Shown: positions 52,505-60,931 of the stretch, in pieces
How the letters are laid out: each line of letters opens with the position of its first letter
Numbering within the stretch: position 1 is the first letter of the stretch
From: Pseudobutyrivibrio ruminis AD2017
Lineage (GTDB): Bacteria > Bacillota > Clostridia > Lachnospirales > Lachnospiraceae
Assembly (NCBI RefSeq): GCF_000424305.1
Contig: NZ_AUJQ01000005.1
Location: 1 to 64,000, forward strand
DNA: 64,000 bases
Reading direction: 5' to 3'
The notes under the pieces: generated by a model
What the model was told of the DNA's origin: nothing
Database searches by the model: none
Seen by the model: the letters and a program-made list of their open reading frames with translations, nothing else
Made by a program: the position numbers and the translations under genes

Positions 52505-53161
52505 ATGTTTGCGAATGTAACATTATCACTTTTAGAGGGTTTCTTAGGAACCCTCAAATTGTTTTCATTAACTTTATTATTTTCATTACCACTTGGGCTT
52601 ATTATTAGCTTTGGCTCTATGAATAAAAATCTGGTGGTTAGATTACCAATCAGATTTATCATATGGGTGGTTAGAGGGACGCCACTGATGCTACAGCTAT
52701 TAATAATATTTTACGGACCTGGAATCTTTTTGGGAGTAAATCTTTGGGGTGCAGGAGATAGTGGGCGATTTACAGCAGCGCTTGTTGCTTTTGTAATTAA
52801 TTATGCCTGCTATTTCAGCGAAATTTATAGGGGTGGAATTCAATCAATACCAAAGGGTCAATATGAAGCGGCTGCGGTTCTTGGATTATCAAAGAGCCAA
52901 ACCTTCTTCAAAATTGTACTTTTACAGGTAGTCAAAAAAATCGTTCCTCCTATTTCAAACGAGGTAATAACACTGGTAAAGGATACTTCTCTTGCCAGAG
53001 TTATTGCCTTCTATGAAATAATTTGGGAAGGTGAAAGATTTATTAAAAGTGCAGGAATAATTTGGCCATTGTTTTATACAGGAGCTTTCTATTTATTATT
53101 TAGCGGATTGCTTACATTGTTATTTGGTTATATCGAAAAGAAACTGGAGTATTTCAGATAA
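52505..53161 (+). CDS. Polar amino-acid ABC transporter permease
   Basis: 218 residues, five hydrophobic segments and the His/Glu/Gln permease EAA-type loop YEAAAVLGLSKSQTFFKIVL. The N-terminal GFLGTLKLFSLTLLFSLPLGLIISF is typical of the HisM/ArtQ family. Forms the membrane channel as a homodimer with the ATPase encoded 29 nt later. AAGGAAATATT precedes the start. Confidence 0.9.
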   Translation: MFANVTLSLLEGFLGTLKLFSLTLLFSLPLGLIISFGSMNKNLVVRLPIRFIIWVVRGTPLMLQLLIIFYGPGIFLGVNLWGAGDSGRFTAALVAFVINYACYFSEIYRGGIQSIPKGQYEAAAVLGLSKSQTFFKIVLLQVVKKIVPPISNEVITLVKDTSLARVIAFYEIIWEGERFIKSAGIIWPLFYTGAFYLLFSGLLTLLFGYIEKKLEYFR

Positions 53162-53190
53162 TCGATTAATGAATTTTGAGTGAGAACATT

Positions 53191-53946
53191 ATGTCAATTT
53201 TAGAAGTACATGAGATTAGAAAAAAATTTGATAAAGAAGAGATACTAAAGGGCATATCATTTAGTATGGAAAGGGGACAGACTCTTTCCATAATTGGAAG
53301 TTCTGGTTCAGGTAAGACCACCTTGCTTAGATGCTTGAATTTCCTGGAGGTACCTGACGAAGGAAGTATCACAGTAAATGGTGACGTACTATTTTTTGCA
53401 AACTATTCCAGTCTGAAGGAAGAGGAGATTAGAAAGAACCGTCATCATTTTGGAATGGTTTTTCAGCAGTTTAATCTGTTTCCACAGTATACTGCTTTGG
53501 AAAATGTCATCCTTGCACCTAAGCTTGCAGCCAAATCCAAGGATGAAATAGATGAAATTACAGAAAATGGTAAAGAGCTGCTCAGAAAGATGGGACTTGA
53601 GGATAGAATGACAAACTATCCACATCAGCTATCAGGAGGCCAGCAGCAAAGAGTGGCTATTGCAAGAGCACTGGCGTTAAAGCCTGACATACTTTGCTTT
53701 GATGAGCCAACATCGGCCTTGGACCCAGAGCTTACAGGCGAAGTACTTAAGGTAATAAAGGAGTTGGCCGATCAGAAGACAACAATGATTATAGTAACTC
53801 ACGAAATCAGCTTTGCCAGAGATGTTTCAGATGAAATTATATTTATGGATGGAGGAGTAATCGCAGAACAGGGGACACCATCTCAGGTGATAGATAATCC
53901 TTCAAATGAGAGGACAAAGCAGTTTTTGGCAAACTATCTTAAATAG
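53191..53946 (+). CDS. Polar amino-acid ABC transporter ATPase
   Basis: 251 residues: Walker A GSSGSGKTT (~34-42), Q-loop MVFQQFNLFPQYT, signature LSGGQQQRVAIARAL, Walker B ILCFDEPTSALD and switch His THEISFA. This is the GlnQ/HisP class. ATG 53191 is preceded by GAGTGAG; a TTG at 53176 is also in frame but has no ribosome site. Last gene of the amino-acid ABC operon, 20 nt before putP. Confidence 0.92.
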   Translation: MSILEVHEIRKKFDKEEILKGISFSMERGQTLSIIGSSGSGKTTLLRCLNFLEVPDEGSITVNGDVLFFANYSSLKEEEIRKNRHHFGMVFQQFNLFPQYTALENVILAPKLAAKSKDEIDEITENGKELLRKMGLEDRMTNYPHQLSGGQQQRVAIARALALKPDILCFDEPTSALDPELTGEVLKVIKELADQKTTMIIVTHEISFARDVSDEIIFMDGGVIAEQGTPSQVIDNPSNERTKQFLANYLK

Positions 53947-53966
53947 CATAATGAAGGGAGATTGAA

Positions 53967-55478
53967 ATGGCAACACTAGGAATCGTAATTGCAATTGTGG
54001 TTTATTTAGCAGGCTTGCTTATTATGGGTGCTACCTTTGCTAAAGAAAATCATACAGTTGGTGACTATTACTTAGGTGGAAGAAAGCTTGGACCATTTGT
54101 TACAGCAATGAGTGCAGAGGCATCAGATATGTCTTCGTGGCTTTTGATGGGGCTGCCTGGTATCGCATATGCCAGTGGAATTTGCGATGTTTTTTGGACA
54201 GCCTTAGGCCTTGGAATCGGAACCTATATGAACTGGTTGATAGTAGCAAAAAGGCTTAGAAGATATTCGGAAAAGAATAATTCAGTTACCATTCCGGATT
54301 TCTTTGAGCACAGATTTAGAGACAAAAGCCACGCACTACTTTTAATATCATCACTGATTATCGTGGTATTTTTCATACCTTATGTTGGCTCTGGTTTTGC
54401 CGCATGTGGTAAGCTGTTTTCTTCTCTTTTTGGATTAGATTACACAGTTGCAATGATTGCATCTGCAGCTGTTATCATCGGCTATACCGCTACAGGCGGA
54501 TTTATGGCTGCATCAGTTACGGATTTTGTTCAGTCAATCATTATGACAATAGCACTTATTGCAGTAGTTTGCTTCGGACTTTCCAGTGTTGGTGGAATAG
54601 ATGTAGTTAGCAACTTTGCCACATCCATAGACGGATATATCAGCCTGTTAGCTACCCATGATTTTGCTACAGGAAGCCGTGTATCCTACGGTGGAATAAT
54701 CACCATCATTTCGACAATGGCATGGGGTCTTGGATATTTTGGTATGCCACATATCCTCCTTAGATTCATGGCTATCGAAGACCCAGAAAAGATTAAGCTT
54801 AGCCGTAGAATATCAACTGTTTGGGTATTTATCGCAATGGGCGTTGCAATCTTCATCGGTGTAATGGCTCATACCATGGTAAATGTAGGCGTTCTTGATG
54901 AGCTTGCAGATTCAGAAAGAGCAATCGTAATCATCGCTCAGACTCTTGCAGAGCACAGCTTTGCAGCGTCACTACTAGCGGGTGTAATACTTGCAGGTAT
55001 TTTGGCATGTACCATGTCTACCTGTGATTCGCAGATGCTAGCAGCATCTTCATCTGTATCTGAAAATATCTTGCATGAGACACTTGGAATTGAGCTTTCA
55101 GAGCATATGCAGATGGTAATGGCAAGAATTGTCCTTATCGTTATTGCTGCAATCGGAATCATTATTGCAAGAGACCCTAACAGTTCAGTGTTTGGTATCG
55201 TATCATTTGCCTGGGCAGGCTTTGGTGCAGCTTTTGGTCCGATTATGCTGCTTGCTTTGTTTTGGAAGAGAGCTAATCGCTATGGAGCAATTGTAGGTAT
55301 GCTTGGCGGAGGCATTATGATTTTTTTATGGAAGTTCATGATTAAACCACTTGGTGGAATATTTGGAATCTACGAGCTTCTTCCAGGCTTCATTGTTGGA
55401 TTATTGCTATGCGTAGTGGTAAGCCTTTTGACACCTGCTCCAGAGAAGGAGATAGTAGAAGAGTTCGAATCCATCTAA
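53967..55478 (+). CDS. putP: Sodium/proline symporter
   Basis: 503 residues with about 13 transmembrane segments of the sodium:solute symporter family: YYLGGRKLGPFVTAMSAEASDMSSWLLMGLPG (sodium-site region), FFIPYVGSGFAACGKLF, and ILACTMSTCDSQMLAASSS. This pattern is PutP rather than PanF. It imports proline with sodium. GAAGGGAG precedes ATG 53967. It sits just after the amino-acid ABC genes and may be co-transcribed with them. Confidence 0.9.
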   Translation: MATLGIVIAIVVYLAGLLIMGATFAKENHTVGDYYLGGRKLGPFVTAMSAEASDMSSWLLMGLPGIAYASGICDVFWTALGLGIGTYMNWLIVAKRLRRYSEKNNSVTIPDFFEHRFRDKSHALLLISSLIIVVFFIPYVGSGFAACGKLFSSLFGLDYTVAMIASAAVIIGYTATGGFMAASVTDFVQSIIMTIALIAVVCFGLSSVGGIDVVSNFATSIDGYISLLATHDFATGSRVSYGGIITIISTMAWGLGYFGMPHILLRFMAIEDPEKIKLSRRISTVWVFIAMGVAIFIGVMAHTMVNVGVLDELADSERAIVIIAQTLAEHSFAASLLAGVILAGILACTMSTCDSQMLAASSSVSENILHETLGIELSEHMQMVMARIVLIVIAAIGIIIARDPNSSVFGIVSFAWAGFGAAFGPIMLLALFWKRANRYGAIVGMLGGGIMIFLWKFMIKPLGGIFGIYELLPGFIVGLLLCVVVSLLTPAPEKEIVEEFESI

Positions 55479-55505
55479 CAAATTGAGAATAAATATCAAC
55501 AAGAC

Positions 55506-55554
55506 AAAATATCACCTATAACCTATTGACTAAGTAGGTTATAGGTGATATTTT
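55506..55554 (+). promoter_or_regulatory. nifS promoter inside a 20-bp perfect inverted repeat
   Basis: Arms 55506-55525 and 55535-55554 are perfect reverse complements around a 9-nt loop. TTGACT (55526-55531) forms the loop start and TATTTT (55549-55554) the end of the right arm, 17 nt apart, so the repeat also holds a promoter. The box AAGTAGGTTAT (55532-55542) is shared with the rrf2 and SGNH promoters. A TTTCTTTTA tail means it could also terminate putP. Confidence 0.65.
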
Positions 55555-55612
55555 CTTTTACATAGTCAGTTGGTAGGTGAAACCAACGATAATGTGAAAG
55601 GAAGGAATAAGA

Positions 55613-56818
55613 ATGTTTGTATATGCAGATAATGCGGCAACAACAGCCGTTAGTCAAAAGGTAGTGGATGCAATGCTTCCATATTTTACAGAAGTATATG
55701 GTAATCCATCTAGTTTATATTCAGTTGGCCAGAAGGCAAAAGAAGTTTTAGAAGAGGCCCGAGAAAGAGTTGCAAAGGTGTTAGGTGCAAAGCCTAGAGA
55801 AATATATTTCACATCAGGTGGTAGTGAGGCTGATAATCAGGCCATCATTTCTGCAGCAAGAGCGGGAGCTAAAAAGGGTAAAAAGCATATCATATCTTCT
55901 AAGTTCGAGCATCACGCAGTGCTTCATACACTTGAGGCTCTTGAGAAGGAAGGCTTTGAGATTACACTTGTTGATGTTCATTCTAATGGTGTGGTTGATC
56001 CTAAGGAGATTGAGGATGCCATCCGTGAGGATACAGCGCTCGTAACAATTATGTATGCAAATAACGAAATCGGAACTATCCAGCCAATCGCTGAGATAGG
56101 TAAGATTTGTCGTGAGAAGAATGTATGGTTCCACACAGATGCAGTTCAGGCAATCAGCCATGTGCACATCAATGTGGAGGAGCAGAATATAGATATGCTT
56201 TCAATATCTGCTCACAAATTCCATGGTCCTAAGGGTGTCGGTGTGCTCTATGCCAAGGGAGGTATCTCACTTACAAACATAATTAACGGTGGTGCCCAGG
56301 AAAGAGGCAAGCGTGCAGGTACAGAAAATCTTGCAGGTATCGTAGGCCTTACGGTTGCTCTTGAGGATGCGGTAGCCCACATCGATGAAAATAATGAAAA
56401 GCTTTCTAAGCTTCAGGATAGATTAATTGAAGGTCTTTCAAAGATTCCTTATTCTGAATTGAATGGAGATAGACATGCAAGAGTTACATCTAATGTAAAC
56501 TTCTGCTTTGAGGGTATCGAGGGAGAATCCCTTCTTTTATTATTAGATGACAAGGGCGTGGCTGTGTCATCAGGTTCGGCCTGTACATCAGGTTCACTTG
56601 ATCCTAGCCATGTGCTTCTTGCAATTGGCAGACCTCACGAGGTAGCTCACGGCTCACTCAGAATATCTCTTGGAGAGGACGCTACTGAGGAGCAGGTTGA
56701 TTATATCGTAAATGCGGTAACAGAGGTTGTGGAGTATCTTCGTAGTTTTTCACCTTTCTGGGGTGATCTTGTAAGTGGAAAGCGCCCACACGTATTTGAG
56801 GAACACAGTGTAGCCTAA
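55613..56818 (+). CDS. nifS: Cysteine desulfurase (NifS/IscS type)
   Basis: 401 residues of PLP-dependent class V aminotransferase fold. Lys202 ([12 protein letters not shown]) binds PLP and Cys324 ([18 protein letters not shown]) carries the persulfide. It removes sulfur from cysteine and gives it to the scaffold protein NifU encoded next. N-terminal [23 protein letters not shown] is typical. AAGGAAGG precedes ATG 55613. The promoter carries an Rrf2-type box. Confidence 0.95.
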   Translation: MFVYADNAATTAVSQKVVDAMLPYFTEVYGNPSSLYSVGQKAKEVLEEARERVAKVLGAKPREIYFTSGGSEADNQAIISAARAGAKKGKKHIISSKFEHHAVLHTLEALEKEGFEITLVDVHSNGVVDPKEIEDAIREDTALVTIMYANNEIGTIQPIAEIGKICREKNVWFHTDAVQAISHVHINVEEQNIDMLSISAHKFHGPKGVGVLYAKGGISLTNIINGGAQERGKRAGTENLAGIVGLTVALEDAVAHIDENNEKLSKLQDRLIEGLSKIPYSELNGDRHARVTSNVNFCFEGIEGESLLLLLDDKGVAVSSGSACTSGSLDPSHVLLAIGRPHEVAHGSLRISLGEDATEEQVDYIVNAVTEVVEYLRSFSPFWGDLVSGKRPHVFEEHSVA

Positions 56819-56847
56819 TTAATGAGAGTAATTGGAGGAATACAAAA

Positions 56848-57285
56848 ATGGCATTATATAGCGAAAAGGTCATGGACCATTTTAGAAACCCTAGAAATGT
56901 AGGAGTTATAGAAGACGCAGATGGAGTGGGCGAAGTAGGTAACCCAGTGTGCGGCGATATCATGAAAATCTATCTTAAGATAAATGATGAGCAGATAATT
57001 GATGATGTTAAATTTGAAACCTTTGGTTGCGGCAGTGCCATCGCATCATCTTCAATGGCAACAGAGCTTATTAAGGGTAAGCCACTAGATGAGGCACTTC
57101 AGCTTACAAATAAGGCTGTAACAGAGGCACTTGATGGACTTCCACCACACAAGCTTCATTGTTCAGTGCTTGCAGAGGAGGCAATCAAATCTGCTGTTAA
57201 AAACTATTATGACAATAACGGTATCGAATACGACCCAGCCGATTTCCCAGAGGAGCACGACTGCGAAGCCTGCCACACACATTAA
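56848..57285 (+). CDS. nifU: Iron-sulfur scaffold protein NifU/IscU-like
   Basis: 145 residues: YSEKVMDHFRNPRNVG, then Cys in GNPVCGDIMKIYLKI, FGCGSAIASSSMATELIKG and HCSVLAEEAI, the three cluster-ligand cysteines of IscU/NifU N-domain. A C-terminal EHDCEACHTH tail adds a CxxC. It assembles Fe-S clusters with NifS sulfur. GGAGGA precedes ATG 56848, 30 nt after nifS, so it is in the same operon. Confidence 0.95.
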   Translation: MALYSEKVMDHFRNPRNVGVIEDADGVGEVGNPVCGDIMKIYLKINDEQIIDDVKFETFGCGSAIASSSMATELIKGKPLDEALQLTNKAVTEALDGLPPHKLHCSVLAEEAIKSAVKNYYDNNGIEYDPADFPEEHDCEACHTH

Positions 57286-57350
57286 TTTGCCAAAAGCAGA
57301 GCCATGGTTTACAATAGTTTCTTTAGAGGAAATTGAAGGGAAACTATTTA

Positions 57351-58661
57351 ATGAGTAACACAAACCAGCAACCAAAACCAAATGCTAAGGCACTTCTTCC
57401 TATAGCATTGTTTTTAATATTGTATTTAGGTAATGGAATTTATTTCCAGTACATATCACCGATTGAGGGGCAGATGGGATTTTACGTAGTCTCAGTAGTT
57501 CTGTCCTTCACTTTTGCCCTTATTCTGGCGTTCATGCAAAACAGGGGTAAGAGCTTTGAGGAAAAGATTCATATATGTGCGGAGGGCATAGGAGATGACA
57601 ATATTGTCACTATGCTCTTCATATTTATTTTAGCAGGTGCCTTTAGCGGTGTAGCAGGAGAAGCAGGCGGTGCATCCTCTACAGCAAATCTACTGCTTAG
57701 TGTTATTCCAGGCCGATTTGCAATCCCAGGCTTGTTTATAATCTCATGTCTTATTTCAATGGCAATGGGAACAAGCGTAGGTACCATATCTGTGCTTGCG
57801 CCAATAGCATGTGCTGTAGCTAAAAACGGACACATCAGCTTGGCATTTTGTGTTGGAGTTGTCGTAGGTGGTGCTATGTTTGGAGATAATCTTTCATTTA
57901 TTTCAGACACCACTATTGCAGCCACAAAGACTCAGGGCATCGCCATGAAGGATAAATTTCAGGCTAATTTAAAGCTGGCTCTTCCGTCGGCGATTATTAC
58001 TTTAGCAATCCTGATAGTCTGTTCCTTTAAAACAGAAGTAACAGCAATAGGAAATTTTGATTATAATATCCTTCAGGCACTCCCTTATTTCATTGTACTT
58101 GTACTATCAGTACTTAGCATAAACGTCTTCAAGGTACTGCTTTTGGGCTGTTTCATGTTTATAGTTGTTGGAATGCTTACCGGCTCGCTTACCTATGTTT
58201 CTGGGCTATCTTCGATGGGAACAGGAATTGCAGGTATGTTTGAGACAATGATAGTAACAATCCTTGTGGCATCTGTTGCATCTCTTATTAGAGAACATGG
58301 TGGATTTGAAGCGATATTACAGTTGATTAGAAATAAGGCAGGCAATAAAAGAGGTGGAATGCTTGGCATCGCCTTCCTGACCATGTTTATGGATCTTGCC
58401 ACTGCTAATAACACTGTTGCAATTGTAATTGCAGCACCAATCGCTAAACAAATAAGTGAAGAATACAGCGTGGAGCCGAAGAAGACAGCGTCACTGCTTG
58501 ATACATGCTCATGCATAATGCAAGGAATCATCCCTTATGGTGCACAGCTTCTTGTGGCAGCCAACATTGCAAAAATAGCCAGTTTTTCACTTATTCCTTG
58601 GTTGATATATCCATTTGTTTTGATAATATTTGTGGGAATTTCGATTTTCAGAGAGAAATAA
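57351..58661 (+). CDS. NhaC-family sodium/proton antiporter
   Basis: 436 residues, about 11 membrane segments. Family marks: TMLFIFILAGAFSGVAGEAGGASSTANLLLS, SMAMGTSVGTISVLAPIA, MFGDNLSFISDTTIAATKTQG and MDLATANNTVAIVIAAPIAKQIS. It likely exchanges sodium for protons. ATG 57351 follows GAAGGG; an in-frame TTG at 57333 is not supported. It is 66 nt after nifU and may be co-transcribed, though functionally unrelated. Confidence 0.88.
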   Translation: MSNTNQQPKPNAKALLPIALFLILYLGNGIYFQYISPIEGQMGFYVVSVVLSFTFALILAFMQNRGKSFEEKIHICAEGIGDDNIVTMLFIFILAGAFSGVAGEAGGASSTANLLLSVIPGRFAIPGLFIISCLISMAMGTSVGTISVLAPIACAVAKNGHISLAFCVGVVVGGAMFGDNLSFISDTTIAATKTQGIAMKDKFQANLKLALPSAIITLAILIVCSFKTEVTAIGNFDYNILQALPYFIVLVLSVLSINVFKVLLLGCFMFIVVGMLTGSLTYVSGLSSMGTGIAGMFETMIVTILVASVASLIREHGGFEAILQLIRNKAGNKRGGMLGIAFLTMFMDLATANNTVAIVIAAPIAKQISEEYSVEPKKTASLLDTCSCIMQGIIPYGAQLLVAANIAKIASFSLIPWLIYPFVLIIFVGISIFREK

Positions 58662-58665
58662 AAAT

Positions 58666-58704
58666 TAGCCAGTTATTAATAGATTTAATAGCTGGCTATT
58701 ATAT
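58666..58704 (+). terminator. Terminator of nhaC
   Basis: TAGCCAGTTATT (58666-58677) and AATAGCTGGCTA (58687-58698), one G-U pair, then TTATATT. Confidence 0.7.
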
Positions 58705-58712
58705 TAAACCAC

Positions 58713-58779
58713 TTGCAGCTATACTTCTACAGAGTTATAATAAAGCTATACTTCTACAGAAGTATAGCTTTATTTTTTG
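58713..58779 (+). promoter_or_regulatory. Promoter and repeated operator of the toxin-antitoxin pair
   Basis: TTGCAG (58713-58718), 17-nt spacer, TATAAT (58736-58741). The 17-bp AGCTATACTTCTACAGA occurs in the spacer (58717-58733) and again just downstream (58744-58760). The second copy lies in a 14-bp hairpin (arms 58742-58755 and 58758-58771) followed by ATTTTTT, so it may attenuate transcription into the toxin gene. Confidence 0.7.
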
Positions 58780-58796
58780 AAAGCAAGGTGATTTAA

Positions 58797-59450
58797 TTGA
58801 GCAAATTAGTTTTATATCATGGCTCGGACAAAATAATAAGTTCCCCTAAGTTTGGGTATGGAAAGCCCTTCAATGATTATGGGCAGGGCTTTTATTGCAC
58901 TAAGCATATAGACCTGGCCAAGGAATGGGCAGTAGAAGCTGAGAGAGACGGTTTTGTTAATGTATATGAAATAGATGATAAGGGGCTTAAGATTCTAAAT
59001 CTTAATGATGAAAAGTATTCAATTTTGCATTGGATTACACTGCTGATTGAGCATAGAACCTTTAGTATCAACAGCCCACTGGCAAGGGATGGTATTGGCT
59101 TTTTGCAGCGAAACTATCATATAGATATAGATGAATATGATGCAATAATAGGTTATAGGGCAGATGATTCATATTTTTCATTTGCCAGAGCCTTTTTGGC
59201 AAATACTATTAGCATTGAACAGTTGGAAGAAGCTATGCACCTTGGTGAATTGGGACAACAGTTCTTTATAAAGAGTGAAAAGGCTTTTTCAAAGCTTAAG
59301 TTTATAGAGGCAAAACAAGTGGATTGCGCGGAGTATTATCCTAAGAAGTCTGCTAGGGACAACAAAGCCAGGGAAAGCTATAATACTATTGCTGATGCAA
59401 TGGATAAAAAAGGAACATATCTTATTGATCTTGTAAGAAAGGAGCAGTAG
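58797..59450 (+). CDS. DUF3990-like ADP-ribosyltransferase-fold protein (toxin candidate)
   Basis: 217 residues; TTG start 58797 with AAGGTGAT upstream. The N-terminal LVLYHGSDKIISSPKFGYGK followed by NDYGQGFYCTKHIDLAKEWA matches the DUF3990 family, whose H-G and G-Q/F-G-F-Y-x-T pattern resembles ADP-ribosyltransferases of the ART clan. The following gene, 1 nt later, encodes an XRE protein, which suggests a toxin-antitoxin pair. The target is unknown. No close neighbours of the same type are visible. Confidence 0.75.
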   Translation: MSKLVLYHGSDKIISSPKFGYGKPFNDYGQGFYCTKHIDLAKEWAVEAERDGFVNVYEIDDKGLKILNLNDEKYSILHWITLLIEHRTFSINSPLARDGIGFLQRNYHIDIDEYDAIIGYRADDSYFSFARAFLANTISIEQLEEAMHLGELGQQFFIKSEKAFSKLKFIEAKQVDCAEYYPKKSARDNKARESYNTIADAMDKKGTYLIDLVRKEQ

Positions 59451-59451
59451 A

Positions 59452-60084
59452 ATGGTTCATCCTTATAAAGAAATTTATCTTAGTGATGCTATGGCAAATT
59501 TAGCAGAAGCATTTCAGACTGCAGCTCATGATTACAAGTTCAGTCTAGATTTTTTTATGAGCCTGTTCATCGTTTCAGGAATAGCAGCACAGTTTGAAGT
59601 GGGAAATCCCAAATACATAGTTGGAAAATCTGGGGCGGAGCTTACTCAGGAGATAGTCCTTAGAACAAATGCTACAGAACTAAGGCAGATTGATACATCA
59701 TTTAAAGCACCTAAAGCGGATTATTGGACAGGTTGGGTGTTAGCATATTATCAGTGGTACTCGGCCAAGAGCTTCAAGGAAATACAAAGCATTATTACCC
59801 CAGAGGAATTAATGGAGAAGTACAATCCATATCATGAAATGGATGAAATGCAGATAGTAGAATATATTAATTCCAAAGTCGACAAAGCAAGAGCGGTAAG
59901 CAGGCTTCAGATGTATCGAAAATACTTTGAAATGTCTCAAAGTGAGCTTGCCAAGGAAGCAGATGTTAATTTGCGCACATTGCAGCAGTATGAAATAGGG
60001 GCCAAGGATATAGGCAAAGCCTCGGTGGCTACACTTGAATCTTTATGTAAGGTCTTGAAATGTGACGTAAAGGATTTATTATAG
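59452..60084 (+). CDS. XRE-domain protein (antitoxin candidate)
   Basis: 210 residues. The N-terminal ~130 residues (AEAFQTAAHDYKFSLDFFMSLF) are helical and may bind the upstream protein; the C-terminal ~65 residues are a helix-turn-helix (YRKYFEMSQSELAKEADVNLRTLQQYEIGAKDIGKAS). This order with the DNA-binding part last is common in antitoxins of ART-type toxins. It probably represses the operon through the repeated box in the promoter. Start ATG 59453 or GTG-type 59452 is uncertain by a base position only in annotation; AAGGAGC precedes it. Confidence 0.7.
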   Translation: MVHPYKEIYLSDAMANLAEAFQTAAHDYKFSLDFFMSLFIVSGIAAQFEVGNPKYIVGKSGAELTQEIVLRTNATELRQIDTSFKAPKADYWTGWVLAYYQWYSAKSFKEIQSIITPEELMEKYNPYHEMDEMQIVEYINSKVDKARAVSRLQMYRKYFEMSQSELAKEADVNLRTLQQYEIGAKDIGKASVATLESLCKVLKCDVKDLL

Positions 60085-60103
60085 TTAATATGATATAAAA
60101 AAA

Positions 60104-60136
60104 GCCTTCCCCATGAGGGGAAGGTGGCCTAAGGCC
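60104..60136. terminator. CCTTCCCC hairpin with small second palindrome
   Basis: GCCTTCCCC (60104-60112), loop ATGA, GGGGAAGGT (60117-60125), then GGCCT-A-AGGCC (60126-60136). AAAAAAA upstream gives a U-tract for the minus strand. Separates convergent genes and belongs to the same hairpin family as 10495 and 33829. Confidence 0.75.
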
Positions 60137-60151
60137 GTATAAGCTGTATTT

Positions 60152-60766
60152 TTATTTAATCTTCTTACATACATAATTAATGCAGATACCACCAACTGAA
60201 TTTCCAGCAGTGATAACCAGTAGCTTAATTATCGCATTTACGGAATAATTAAATGCCATGTTGTAATAGAACATATCTGCAACACAGTGCTCTGTGCCTG
60301 CAAGAATAAATCCCATAACACCAAGGAATATTCCTAAGTATTTGCCAAGCTCATGGCTGTTATTCTTAAATTCATCTACTGCAATAAAAATAAAAATGTT
60401 GCATAAGATTCCAAGTAAGAACAGGCTCAAGTATGAGTCTCCATTTTTAACTTCACAAAGAGCTGTGGCCTTTTCAGCAACGGCTGCTCCAACTCTAGTA
60501 CCTCTTATCATAAGAGCAAGTATCAATGTTCCGATAAAATTTCCAACCCAAATAGATATCATATCAAGTATAGTAGGGCCGCCCTTATCAATAGTGTAGC
60601 AAACCTTACCAGTGAAAAGATTAAAGCCGAAGGTAAGTACTACGAAAAGTCCAACAGAAAACAGTGCGGAACCAATCACCTTATTATCTAACGATAAATA
60701 AATGAGTCCACCAAGGCCGATAGTGAAACCAGCCATAATAGATTTTACAAAAGCTTTGTTAGTCAT
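60152..60766 (-). CDS. Formate/nitrite transporter (FNT) family channel
   Basis: 204 residues, about six membrane helices. Seen: AGFTIGLGGLIYLSL, FNLFTGKVCYTID and GTEHCVADMFYYNMAF, which match FNT motifs (N-L-F-T, H-x-x-A-D). It is shorter than FocA (~285) at the C-terminus. The substrate could be formate or nitrite. ATG 60766 is favoured (GGAG 8-10 nt upstream on the minus strand); an ATG at 60772 is closer to that site. Confidence 0.82.
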   Translation of the reverse strand: MTNKAFVKSIMAGFTIGLGGLIYLSLDNKVIGSALFSVGLFVVLTFGFNLFTGKVCYTIDKGGPTILDMISIWVGNFIGTLILALMIRGTRVGAAVAEKATALCEVKNGDSYLSLFLLGILCNIFIFIAVDEFKNNSHELGKYLGIFLGVMGFILAGTEHCVADMFYYNMAFNYSVNAIIKLLVITAGNSVGGICINYVCKKIK

Positions 60767-60931
60767 ATACATTTCTCCTTTATCGGCAATATTATATGTA
60801 TTTTTTTACTTAAAAGCAACGAAGTACAATAGGTATTTGACAAAATACAAAAAAGAAAATAATATGTTATAGCCTATTATTTAGATGGGTGTAAAAGGAT
60901 GAGCTGTTTTTTGTTAAAAAATGAGGAGTTT

